Positions 6,592 through 13,814 of a stretch of DNA of 19,669 bases are shown piece by piece. Each line of letters opens with the position of its first letter. The stretch's first letter is position 1. The notes beneath the pieces were generated by a model. It was not told where the DNA came from, ran no database searches, and was given only the letters and a program-made list of their open reading frames with translations. This stretch comes from JAIVGV01 sp035295985 (GTDB lineage Bacteria; Acidobacteriota; Blastocatellia; Pyrinomonadales; Pyrinomonadaceae), in the NCBI GenBank assembly GCA_035295985.1, contig DATHBT010000352.1:1-19669 (forward strand), written 5' to 3'. The position numbers and the translations under genes are program-made.

Positions 6592-7602
6592 ATGAAATCG
6601 TCTTCGCGCTTCTTCGCGCTCGCGCTCGCCTGCGCGCTCGCGGCGGCCGGGTGCACGCCGGCCGACAACGCCAACTCGAACACGACGGCGACGACCACCG
6701 TCACGCCGCCCGCGCCCACTCCCGCCGAGCAGACGCTCTCGCAGGTCGAGCGCCCGCAAGGGATCAAGGAGCAGATGACGCAGCGCGGCGAGCAGGACAA
6801 CGCCGCGCCCACCTTGCGCTTCGTCGAGCCGCGCGAGGGGCAGACCGTCACGGGTTCGACCGTCAACGTCCGCCTCGCGCTCACCGGCGACCTCAAGGGC
6901 TACAAGCCCGGCAAAGACCCGGCCACGGGGATGGGCAACCACATCCACGTCATCCTGGATAACGAGCCTTACGAGGCCTACTACAACCTCGACCAGCCGT
7001 TCGAGCTGCGCAACGTCACGGCGGGCAAGCACACCTTGCGCGTCTTCGCCTCGCGCCCGTGGCACGAGTCGTACAAGAACCCAGGCTCGTTCCAGATGGT
7101 GACTTTTACCGTCAGCGGCGGCGGCGACGCCTCGCGGCCGACCACCACGGGGACGGGCCAGACGATGGCCGACAACCGCAACGCCGCGAACGCGAACAGC
7201 GCGAACGCGAATGCGCCGAACGCTAACGCCGCGGCGTCGCCCAGCCCGGCGCGCGAAGGTAAGGATTTGCCGGGCCAGCCGGGCGCGGTGGTTGACGCGT
7301 CGAAGCCGATTCTGACCTACAGCCGGCCGAAGGGCGAGTACAAGGGCGCGGACGCCGACGCCATCATGATCGACTTCTGGCTCACGAACGCCAAACTCCA
7401 GGGCGATGGCGGCGAGTACCGCGTCCGCTACTCCGTGGACGGCGGCGAGCAGAAATTCATCGACAAGTGGGAGCCGATCTGGCTCGCGGGCTGGTCAGCC
7501 GGCTCGCACAAGGTCAGGCTCGAACTCGTGGACAAGGCGGGCAACGTCGTCGATAACGGCGGCTTCAACGCGACCGAGCGCGCGATTACGGTCGTCAAAT
7601 GA
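6592..7602 (+). CDS. Two-domain lipoprotein with Asn/Ala-rich linkers
   Basis: 336 residues from ATG 6592, chosen because GGAGG precedes it and a clean lipoprotein signal follows (hydrophobic core, lipobox AAGC, lipidated C21). A frame extension upstream to 6460 is repeat DNA. After a flexible NSNTTATTT linker there are two similar beta-rich domains: about 65-180 (LRFVEPREGQTVTGSTVNV, GNHIHVILDN, AGKHTLRVFASRPWHES) and about 235-336 (YSRPKGEYKGADADAIMIDF, YRVRYSVDGGEQ, AGSHKVRLELVDKAGNVV). An NANSANAN linker separates them. The pattern suggests Ig/FN3-like folds duplicated within one protein. It is probably anchored in the outer membrane or periplasm. The function is unknown; the HIH in domain 1 might bind metal, but that is speculation. 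Confidence 0.85.
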   Translation: MKSSSRFFALALACALAAAGCTPADNANSNTTATTTVTPPAPTPAEQTLSQVERPQGIKEQMTQRGEQDNAAPTLRFVEPREGQTVTGSTVNVRLALTGDLKGYKPGKDPATGMGNHIHVILDNEPYEAYYNLDQPFELRNVTAGKHTLRVFASRPWHESYKNPGSFQMVTFTVSGGGDASRPTTTGTGQTMADNRNAANANSANANAPNANAAASPSPAREGKDLPGQPGAVVDASKPILTYSRPKGEYKGADADAIMIDFWLTNAKLQGDGGEYRVRYSVDGGEQKFIDKWEPIWLAGWSAGSHKVRLELVDKAGNVVDNGGFNATERAITVVK

Positions 7603-7604
7603 GA

Positions 7605-7712
7605 AGCTGTTAGCGATTAGCTGTTAGCTGTTAGCCGGAAGAAGATCGGCCTCAGCTTTCTCTTCGACTCCGGTTTTGTTTTCGGTGTTGCTAACAGCTA
7701 ACAGCTAACAGC
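7605..7712. repeat. Heptamer-based inverted repeat between lipoprotein and glycosylase genes
   Basis: The left arm (7605-7635) contains units TGTTAGC, GATTAGC, TGTTAGC, TGTTAGC. The right arm (7690-7712) is three exact TGTTAGC units on the minus strand. The left arm begins 3 nt after the lipoprotein stop. The right arm ends 11 nt before the glycosylase start and supplies the in-frame TAA that limits it. The interior, 7636-7689, shows no gene. Confidence 0.85.
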
Positions 7713-7723
7713 CCTTCGCGGCT

Positions 7724-8362
7724 TTGCTCCCAATCGAAGAAAAGCGTAAACAGTTCGCCGCGCTCGTCGCGGAAGCGGCGGCGTGCCGGAGGTGCCCGGC
7801 GATGTGCGGGCGCACGGCCGTGATGAGCGAACGGAACGGCGACGTTTCGGCGCGCGTGATGTTCGTCGGCGAGGCCCCGGGCCGGCAGGGCGGCGACCGG
7901 ACGCGCGTGCCTTTTTCGGGCGACCAGTCGGGGCGAAACTTCCAGCGATACATTGATTCGATCAACCTGCCGCGCTCCGATCTGTTCATCATGAACGCCG
8001 TGCTCTGCAACCCGCGTAAAAGTTCTGGCGCGAACCGCAGGCCGACCGGCGCGGAGATCGCGAACTGCTCCGAGTACCTGCGCCGGCTCGTCGAGCTGAT
8101 CGATCCGGCCGTGGTCGTCACGTTGGGCCGGGTCGCGCTCGAAGCGGTCGGGCGCGTCGCGCCGCACGGGCTGTCGCTCAGAGAGTCAGCCGGGCGCGTC
8201 GAGGGCTGGGGCGGGCGGCTGCTCGTGCCGCTCTACCACCCCAGCCCGCAGGTGCTCGCCTCGCACCGGCGCGAGGCGGAACAACTGGCGGACTACCGCG
8301 CCGTCGCTCTCGCGGTCGAGAGCGCGACGGCCGCGCAGACGCCACGCAGGAAAGGCACATGA
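7724..8362 (+). CDS. Family-4-like [4Fe-4S] uracil-DNA glycosylase
   Basis: 212 residues. Known role: removes uracil from DNA as the first step of base excision repair. Seen: four cluster cysteines in the family-4 arrangement, C21-x2-C24 near the N-terminus, C95 in NAVLCNPR and C115 in IANCSEYL. The catalytic loop is GEAPG (49-53), followed by PFSGDQSGRNF, and the DNA-intercalation motif is HPSP (172-175). The Asp/Glu that usually follows GEAPGxx is Gly here. The start is TTG at 7724. It is the only start codon between an in-frame TAA in the repeat arm (7706-7708) and the cluster cysteines, and no Shine-Dalgarno is visible. The ORF ends 30 bp before ygfZ, so the two are probably co-transcribed. 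Confidence 0.88.
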   Translation: MLPIEEKRKQFAALVAEAAACRRCPAMCGRTAVMSERNGDVSARVMFVGEAPGRQGGDRTRVPFSGDQSGRNFQRYIDSINLPRSDLFIMNAVLCNPRKSSGANRRPTGAEIANCSEYLRRLVELIDPAVVVTLGRVALEAVGRVAPHGLSLRESAGRVEGWGGRLLVPLYHPSPQVLASHRREAEQLADYRAVALAVESATAAQTPRRKGT

Positions 8363-8392
8363 AGGCGGGCCGGACATCGCACCGACAGGAAG

Positions 8393-9559
8393 ATGACCGA
8401 AGCGGTTGAACAGCGGGAGGCGCGCAGGCTCGCGCTCGAAGAGACGCACCGGCGGCACGGCGCGGCGATGGTCGAGCGCGAGGGCTGGCTGCTGCCGGCA
8501 AACTACGGGGATGCGGCGGCCGAGTACGAAGCGGTGCGCGGCAGCGCGTCGGCGGGGCTTTTCGATCTCTCCGCGCGCGGGCGCGTCGAAGTCTCCGGCG
8601 CGGAGGCCGTGCAGTTCCTGAACGGGATGATCACGAACGACGTGAAAACCCTCGAAGCGGGCGCGTGGATGCCCGCGGCCTTCCCGAACCCGCAGGGGCG
8701 ACTCGTCGCCGCGGCGCGCGTGGCGCGCACGGCCGAAGGGCAGTCGTTTCTGATCGACACGGAGCCTGCGACGAGCGCCGCCGTCTTCACAGCCCTGGAA
8801 CGCTTCACGCTGGCCGGCGACTTCCACGTACGCGATCTCGGCGACGAGACCGCGCACCTCTCCGTGCAGGGCGGGGGGGCGGCCGACATCGTCTCGCGCG
8901 CTCTCGGCGAAGACGCGGCGCGGGCGGGGCGCGGGCGCGCAGCCGTCGTCGCCCGGCGCGACGGAGGGTCGCTCACGGTCTTGCGCGCGACTCATACGGG
9001 CGAGGACGGGTTCGACGTGATCTGCGGCGCGGAGTCCGCGGATGAGGTGTGGGAGATGCTCGTCGCTGCGGGCGCGCGGCCCGCGGGGTGGGATGTCCTG
9101 GAAGTCCTGCGGATCGAGTCGGGCGTCGCGCGTTACGGCGCGGACGCTGACGAGTCGAACGTCGTGACCGAGGCGAACCTCGACGAGGCGGTCAGCTACA
9201 CGAAGGGCTGCTACGTCGGGCAGGAGATCATCGCGCGCATCCACTGGCGCGGCCACGTCGCGAAGAAGTTGACCGGCCTGCTGCTCGACGACGAAGGCGC
9301 GGCGGCGCGGCCCGGCGCACGGCTTAAGACCGCCGACGGCGCGCGCGACGCGGGCCGCATCACCTCGGTCGCCCACTCGCCGCGGCTCGGCCGGCAGGTC
9401 GCGCTCGGCTACGTCAAGTACGACTTCCTGGAGCCGGGCACGCACCTCGTCGTCGCGGGCGAGGGCGAGGCGGCGGCGGGGCGCGCGACCGTCGCCGCTC
9501 TCCCGCTCGTGCGCGGCAGTTGGCACGAGGCGGCGGCCGACGAAGAGACTGCGAAGTGA
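8393..9559 (+). CDS. ygfZ: YgfZ/GcvT-like folate-dependent Fe-S maintenance protein
   Basis: 388 residues of the GcvT-fold, tetrahydrofolate-binding YgfZ family. Known role: helps keep or repair certain [4Fe-4S] enzymes under oxidative stress. Seen: the signature KGCYVGQE (271-278) with C273, followed by IIARIHWRGHV; SARGRVEVSGAEAVQFLNGMITNDV near residues 60-84; and a C-terminal beta-barrel region. The signature separates it from true aminomethyltransferase GcvT. AGGAAG abuts the ATG, so the spacing is tight. It follows the Fe-S glycosylase by 30 bp, and the short gene after it starts 29 bp downstream, giving a likely three-gene unit. It is somewhat longer than E. coli YgfZ (326 residues). 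Confidence 0.9.
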   Translation: MTEAVEQREARRLALEETHRRHGAAMVEREGWLLPANYGDAAAEYEAVRGSASAGLFDLSARGRVEVSGAEAVQFLNGMITNDVKTLEAGAWMPAAFPNPQGRLVAAARVARTAEGQSFLIDTEPATSAAVFTALERFTLAGDFHVRDLGDETAHLSVQGGGAADIVSRALGEDAARAGRGRAAVVARRDGGSLTVLRATHTGEDGFDVICGAESADEVWEMLVAAGARPAGWDVLEVLRIESGVARYGADADESNVVTEANLDEAVSYTKGCYVGQEIIARIHWRGHVAKKLTGLLLDDEGAAARPGARLKTADGARDAGRITSVAHSPRLGRQVALGYVKYDFLEPGTHLVVAGEGEAAAGRATVAALPLVRGSWHEAAADEETAK

Positions 9560-9588
9560 TAGGTTGAAGGTGAGGCTTTGAAGTTCGG

Positions 9589-9894
9589 ATGAGCGAAGAG
9601 ACGCCCGCGCCTGAGACACCTGCCGGGGCGCGCGACCTCGACGGCGCGCAGGCGCGGCTCGCCTACTCGATCATCGAGTCGCTGCTCGAACACACGCGCG
9701 TCACGGGCGACCTCGTCGCGCTGATGGCGCGGGCGTTAGGCTCCGACGTGCTCGAAGCACTGACCGCGACGCCCCACTGGGCGGCCTACCTCGACAGCCG
9801 CCGCGCGCTCGAACGCACCCGCGAGCAGATCGAACAGTTCACCGAGATCATGAACGCGCTCGGCGGCGACGAAGAAGTGAGCGGTAAGCGGTAA
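9589..9894 (+). CDS. Small helical protein, unknown function
   Basis: 101 residues, acidic N-terminus then mainly helical segments (ARLAYSIIESLLEHTRVTGDLVALMARALG; RRALERTREQIEQFTEIMNAL). No domain is recognised and there are no membrane segments. It is placed 29 bp after ygfZ on the same strand and is probably co-transcribed. GGTGAGG lies about 13 nt upstream of the ATG, a loose fit for a ribosome site. The last codons (SGKR, then TAA) are made of AGCGGTA heptamers that belong to the repeat element that follows, so the C-terminus may have been set by that insertion. Confidence 0.7.
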   Translation: MSEETPAPETPAGARDLDGAQARLAYSIIESLLEHTRVTGDLVALMARALGSDVLEALTATPHWAAYLDSRRALERTREQIEQFTEIMNALGGDEEVSGKR

Positions 9895-10134
9895 GCAGAA
9901 GGCGGAAAGCAGAAGGCCGACAAAGCACCGAAGGTGCGGAATGCAATAGCTTGGGGCGCAGCCCCAAGATCAGGGGCGTTAAAAAACGGTGAAGCCCCAC
10001 CGGGGCGGAATAGCTCGTCGAAGACTTATTCCGCCCCGGTGGGGCTTCGATCATTTTTACCTACTGCGATCTCGGGGCTGCGCCCCAAGCTGTCTCATGA
10101 CGCACCTTCGGTGCTTCGCCGCTCACCGCCTTCT
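9885..10134. repeat. Giant nested palindrome (about 250 bp) between convergent genes
   Basis: Paired segments from outside in: AGAAGGCGG (9897-9905) with CCGCCTTCT (10126-10134); AAGCACCGAAGGTGCG (9923-9938) with its exact complement (10101-10116); 9948-9971 with 10068-10091 (23 of 24, core GGGGCGCAGCCCC); 9991-10012 with 10027-10048 (perfect 22 bp, 14-nt loop). The outer left edge is made of heptamers: AGCGGTA, AGCGGTA, AGCAGAA, GGCGGAA, AGCAGAA. Three of the arms are also local stem-loops. No ORF is inside. It covers the whole gap between the stops of the two convergent genes. It may be a MITE-like non-autonomous element that also works as a bidirectional terminator. Confidence 0.85.
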
Positions 10135-10711
10135 AATAAAACTCCTTCTTCCCGGCGGCCAGCATTGAGATCGACTTCTCGATGCGGCGTGCGCGCGTCT
10201 CGGGCCGCTTCGCCTCTTCGACGGCGCGGGCGTGCTCCTTGCGGTGCGTGTAGCTCAGCCGCTCCCACGCCTCGCGGGCGGCCTCGTTCGCCCGCAGCGC
10301 GCGCAGGAAGTCGGCGGGCGGCTCGACGGTGCGCGGCTCTCCGTCGCGCCCCATCACGATTGAGACTGTGTCGCCGCCTTTGACGCCCGCGCCCTCGCGC
10401 ACCTCGCGGTTGACGACCATGTAGTGCGTACCATCGCCCTCGGGGAAGACGGAGCTGCGGAAGGGGAAGCCGTTGATCGCACCCTTCACCGCGACGCGCG
10501 CGCGCGTGCCGAAAACTTTCTGCACGTCGAAGGGGACGCGGAAGAAGGCCGCCTCGCCGTGCCCGTGCCGCTCCAGCTTAACGCGGAAGCGTTTGACCGG
10601 AGACTCCGATCCCGCCTCGGGCGCGGCCGGGGAGTTCCTCCGTGACTTCGTCGCTTTCTTTCGGGCCTCGGGTCGAGAGCTTGTCTGAGTCTTTTTCGTC
10701 GGCGGGGGCAT
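10133..10711 (-). CDS. DUF1905 / YdeI-OmdA-type protein
   Basis: 192 residues. Residues about 1-38 are a Lys/Arg/Ser/Pro-rich disordered tail. About 40-125 form a DUF1905-like beta-barrel (FRVKLERHGHGEAAFFRVPFDV, then GAINGFPFRSSVFPEGDGTHYMVVN, VKGGDTVSIVMGRDGEPRTVEPP). About 130-190 is the helical YdeI/OmpD-associated tail (ANEAAREAWERLSYTHRKEHARAVEEAKRPETRARRIEKSISML). Such proteins are widespread; some are linked to resistance to peptides, but the molecular role is unsettled. AAAGGAG lies about 9 nt before the ATG. Its stop TAG lies at the edge of the giant palindrome. It follows the next upstream minus-strand gene by 42 bp and may end the operon that begins at 13717. Confidence 0.85.
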   Translation of the reverse strand: MPPPTKKTQTSSRPEARKKATKSRRNSPAAPEAGSESPVKRFRVKLERHGHGEAAFFRVPFDVQKVFGTRARVAVKGAINGFPFRSSVFPEGDGTHYMVVNREVREGAGVKGGDTVSIVMGRDGEPRTVEPPADFLRALRANEAAREAWERLSYTHRKEHARAVEEAKRPETRARRIEKSISMLAAGKKEFY

Positions 10712-10753
10712 AGCGCGTCGCTCCTTTCCGGGAAGGCGGCCGCAAGTTTACAC

Positions 10754-11932
10754 CTACTCCCGGACGCCGGGAAGGTTTGCGACGCGGGCGAAGCGCGGGC
10801 TGATGCCGCGCGCGAACGGGTAGCGGCTGAGCGCGGCGACGCCGCCCCACGTCGGGTGGTAGCGCAGGTAGATGTCTCGCTCGTCGGTCGCGCCCCAGCT
10901 ACCGTCCGCGTTCTGGTTGGCGAGCAGGTATTCAACGCCCTCGCGAATCTCCGGGTCGCGCTCGGTGAGGCCGAAGGCGCGAAGGGAATCGACGAACTCG
11001 CCGAGCATGTCCGCGTCGCGCAGGCGGACGGCCTCGCGCAGGTTCGCGCGCAGAAACTCGAACTCGCGGGGCAGCCAGCGCGGCGAGAGGCTATGCTGGC
11101 CGTAGTCGTTCAAGGTGTAAACGACGTGCGTCAGCGCGTAGGCCGTGTCGTAGAACTCCGCGTCGTCCGGGCCCCGGGGGGCGCGATACGGGCGCAGCGC
11201 CGGGAGCCAGCGGAAGACTTCACCGTAACGCGCGCCGAGCCGCACGCCCGCGCGCTCGCCCGTGTAAGCGGTGATGAGCGCGTCGTACCAGACGTCCTGC
11301 CGCGTCCGCATCCGAAGCCCGCGGCCGCAGCGCCGGCAGGTCTTCGCGCCGCGCTCGTTCGGGGTGTGGTCGAAACGACACTCTTCGGGAACGTCCGAAG
11401 GCGGAGGCTCTCGTGCGGGATCGAAGTGGAGGAAGTCGCGCGCGCCGAACCGGGCGGCGGCGCGTCGGAGTTCCGACGCGAGTTTAGGGTCGGGCAGGCC
11501 GAGGCTCGCGGCGGCGTCGTGGCCGAAGGTGAAGTCGGCGATGGTTTGCGCGTCCGCGCCGAAGGGCAGTTCGCGGTGGGTGCGCCGCCAGTGGCGCGCG
11601 CGCTCGACGCCCATCCTCCGCGCCTCGCGCCTCGTGCGCGCGTCGCCGACGCTCGCCGAGACGGTGTAGAAGCACCACAAATAGTCGCTGCCGTACTCTA
11701 CGAAGTTCGACTCGTCGAGCGCGGTCTGGTAGATGAAGCGCAGGCCGCGCGTGACCGCGCGCTCCCGATCAGCTTCGGTGAAGCGCGAGCCGGGCCAGAG
11801 CGGTCGGGAAGAGTTTTGACGGCTGTGGGGTCGGAGGCGCGGGGGGTTTTTCTGTGCGCGGGCGGGAGCCGTGAAGCAGGCGGCGTCGAGGGCGATGAGG
11901 GCTAGCGAAACTCGGAGCGCGTTTGTCAGCAT
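10754..11932 (-). CDS. Secreted protein with toroid-like repeats and an internal Cys/His cluster
   Basis: 392 residues with a signal peptide (hydrophobic 5-22, APARAQ cleavage site). It is mostly helical. The motif NQNADGSWG (339-347), followed by HPTWGGVAALS, looks like a QW-type repeat of the terpenoid cyclase / prenyltransferase alpha-alpha toroid fold. In the middle is C185-x3-H189-x9-C199-x2-C202, a possible zinc site unusual for an exported protein. No complete known domain is recognised, and the DxDD motif of squalene-hopene cyclases was not found, so an enzymatic role is not claimed. No clear Shine-Dalgarno is seen before ATG 11932, which starts 18 bp after the stop of the DUF6010-like gene. 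Confidence 0.75.
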   Translation of the reverse strand: MLTNALRVSLALIALDAACFTAPARAQKNPPRLRPHSRQNSSRPLWPGSRFTEADRERAVTRGLRFIYQTALDESNFVEYGSDYLWCFYTVSASVGDARTRREARRMGVERARHWRRTHRELPFGADAQTIADFTFGHDAAASLGLPDPKLASELRRAAARFGARDFLHFDPAREPPPSDVPEECRFDHTPNERGAKTCRRCGRGLRMRTRQDVWYDALITAYTGERAGVRLGARYGEVFRWLPALRPYRAPRGPDDAEFYDTAYALTHVVYTLNDYGQHSLSPRWLPREFEFLRANLREAVRLRDADMLGEFVDSLRAFGLTERDPEIREGVEYLLANQNADGSWGATDERDIYLRYHPTWGGVAALSRYPFARGISPRFARVANLPGVRE

Positions 11933-11950
11933 CGGTCGGTCACGGCCGCT

Positions 11951-12394
11951 TCAACGCGGCTCGGCGGGTGCGGCCGGGCGGCGTGAGAGTGCGATGAGGT
12001 AGGCGGCGAGCGCGAAGTCGAAGCCGGCGCAGATGAGCCTGTACCAGTCGGGGACGAAGTGCGCGTTCGCGCCCGCGCCCGCGTGCACTACAGCGTCCGC
12101 GTGCAGCAGTAAGTCCCAGAGTGCGTGAGCCGCCCAGCCGATGCCCGGCGGCATGGTTGACGACTTCAGCCCCGGCAGCGCGAAGAGCGTGAACACGACG
12201 AGGCCGGCGAACTCGACCGCCAGCCACGCGCCCGGCGCGCCGCCGGCTAAGGCGAACACGACGTAGATCAGCGCGGCGGCGACGAGGCCCGCGGCGTAGA
12301 TCGGCAGCTCCCTGCGCCGCCCCAGCGCGCGTGCCGCCAGTACAAACGCGCCGCCGCCGAGCGCGCCGAGCAGGATGTGTAAGGCCGTGAGCAA
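11951..12394 (-). CDS. Four-helix membrane protein, DUF6010-like
   Basis: 147 residues with four predicted membrane helices (about 3-22, 31-51, 56-75 and 119-137). PPGIGWAAHALWDLLLHADAV followed by VPDWYRLICAGFDFALAAYL resembles the pattern of DUF6010-type proteins, whose function is unknown. The His and Asp in AHALWDLLLH could line a membrane site. It sits in a same-strand series with two membrane or exported neighbours, 18 bp before the secreted toroid-like gene. Confidence 0.7.
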   Translation of the reverse strand: MLTALHILLGALGGGAFVLAARALGRRRELPIYAAGLVAAALIYVVFALAGGAPGAWLAVEFAGLVVFTLFALPGLKSSTMPPGIGWAAHALWDLLLHADAVVHAGAGANAHFVPDWYRLICAGFDFALAAYLIALSRRPAAPAEPR

Positions 12395-12473
12395 CTGAAG
12401 TCTCGCGCCCGTATGCTCCAGAAATCTGAGGCGCGCGCTTTAACGATCCGGATCGCGGACGGGCGGCCGTGAG

Positions 12474-13127
12474 TTAGCCGTCGGCTTCGTCTGCGGGGTG
12501 CGCGTCGCCTTCGACCCTGACCTGCGTGTCGGCCCCGACCGGCCGGGCCTCGGCGGCGTCGCCGCCGACTGTCGCCGCAGCGGTCGTCTCGCCCGCCGCC
12601 TCCACTTCGTTCCCGGCCGCCGCCCCGTCGCGTTTGCCGGCCTCGCCTCGTCTTCCGATCACGCCTTCACCTTTTCCGAGCGGCTGCGCCCCGCCGCGCT
12701 TCGCGATGGCCGGGTGCTGGTAGGTGGCCGCGAGCGCGAGTACGGCGGCCACGGCGAGGACGCCCGGCGCGAGCAGCGGGTTCGCGCCGCCGAGCGCGCC
12801 GAGCAGCAACTGTCCCGCCGGCCTGTCGGGGTACAGCTCGCGCTCAAGCCCGTAGTTGCTCTCGACGTGCAGATAAACGCCCAGCAGGCTCCCCAACACG
12901 ACCAGCAGCATGACCAGGCGGAGCGCCCACAGCGACGCGCGATTGGGTCGAAGCAGCGCGACTATGACCGCGGCCCCGCCCAGCCCGCTCAGCACGAACG
13001 GGATCAACTGGATCGGGTCTTCCGTGTGCTCGACGAACCACAGCTCGGCCACGGCCCCGGCCAGCAGCACGACCGAGAGCGCGAGCAGGAAGCGCCGCAG
13101 GCGCGTAAGAACTACTTCGGGTCTCAA
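12474..13127 (-). CDS. Membrane protein with long disordered C-terminal tail, unknown
   Basis: 217 residues. Four hydrophobic segments (about 12-31, 41-60, 67-87, 117-135) precede a tail from about 140 rich in Gly, Ala, Glu and Asp with no predicted fold. The start is TTG at 13127 inside a TTGA overlap with the stop of the upstream lipoprotein gene (4-bp overlap), which implies translational coupling. No family is recognised. The 79-bp gap after it (12395-12473) holds nothing recognisable. Confidence 0.7.
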   Translation of the reverse strand: MRPEVVLTRLRRFLLALSVVLLAGAVAELWFVEHTEDPIQLIPFVLSGLGGAAVIVALLRPNRASLWALRLVMLLVVLGSLLGVYLHVESNYGLERELYPDRPAGQLLLGALGGANPLLAPGVLAVAAVLALAATYQHPAIAKRGGAQPLGKGEGVIGRRGEAGKRDGAAAGNEVEAAGETTAAATVGGDAAEARPVGADTQVRVEGDAHPADEADG

Positions 13128-13717
13128 CGGCTGATCAGGTAGGAGCGCGCCGCGGCCAGCTCTTCCGCGGACACCATCCCGGAGAGTTTCGTGATGAAGG
13201 CTTCGCGCGAGGCGTATGGGCGGCCCGACACGAGTTCGGCCGCTTCCTTCTCGTCGAGGCCGGGAATCTGTCGCAGCGTCGCCGCGTCCGACTCGTTCTC
13301 GTCGATGGGCACGAAGACGTAGCGCTCGTACTCGGCGATCTTGGCCGCGTCAACGTACTTCGCCATCTCGCGGCGGAACTGCTGGATGTTGCGGTACGGC
13401 CTGTATTCCTCGAACTCGTGCGCCATGCGGTCGCCGAGGCCCGGAACTTTTGCGATGAACTCCTCGCGCGTGGCCGTGTTCAGGTTGAGCTTCGCGGCGG
13501 CGTTCTGTCCGGCCGGCGCGCTGGCGCCCTGGTTGGTCGCCGCGGCGTTCGCGTTGGCGGCGTTCGTCGCGGCGCTATTGGTCGCGGCGCTGTTGGTCGC
13601 GCCCGCGTTGGTCGTGTTCGCGTTCCCCCCGCCGGACGCGCACCCCGCGGCCAGCAGCGAAAGAGTCAGCATGGACGGCAAAATTGCGAGACGGACGAGC
13701 GACTGTCTTAGTGTCAT
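13124..13717 (-). CDS. Lipoprotein with two ComEA-like helix-hairpin-helix domains
   Basis: 197 residues. The lipoprotein signal ends in LAAGC (C26). A low-complexity linker of Ala, Asn and Thr (27-75) follows. The first helix-hairpin-helix is at about 77-118 (KLNLNTATREEFIAKVPGLGDRMA), of the ComEA type that starts with the LNxNTA motif. A second, weaker one is at about 143-186 (DAATLRQIPGLDEKEAAELV). In ComEA these motifs bind double-stranded DNA during uptake; whether this lipid-anchored form binds DNA or is a structural adaptor is open. AAAGGAAGG precedes the ATG and a good promoter lies about 50 bp upstream, so this is the first gene of the minus-strand operon. Confidence 0.88.
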   Translation of the reverse strand: MTLRQSLVRLAILPSMLTLSLLAAGCASGGGNANTTNAGATNSAATNSAATNAANANAAATNQGASAPAGQNAAAKLNLNTATREEFIAKVPGLGDRMAHEFEEYRPYRNIQQFRREMAKYVDAAKIAEYERYVFVPIDENESDAATLRQIPGLDEKEAAELVSGRPYASREAFITKLSGMVSAEELAAARSYLISR

Positions 13718-13764
13718 CGGCCTTCCTTTCGGGTGCGGAACTTATCTAGCTCTGGATGCCGGAG

Positions 13765-13793
13765 ATTATACCCGCCCGCCGCCCGTTGACTAA
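13765..13793 (-). promoter_or_regulatory. Promoter of the minus-strand operon
   Basis: On the minus strand TTAGTC (13793-13788), a 17-bp spacer and a perfect TATAAT (13770-13765). The predicted start is near 13758, about 40 nt before the ATG at 13717. The -35 is weak (3 of 6) but the -10 and spacing are ideal. Confidence 0.6.
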
Positions 13794-13814
13794 CCCGCGC
13801 GCAAACCCGGCAGC

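Noticed and set aside
7605..7712. CRISPR-like repeats (TGTTAGC copies)
   Set aside because: Units are 7 bp, back-to-back, without spacers, and arranged as two inverted arms.
8186..9619. 477-residue minus-strand open frame opposite ygfZ
   Set aside because: It is Arg-rich, resembles no known protein, and overlaps two well-supported plus-strand genes; it is a GC-driven shadow.
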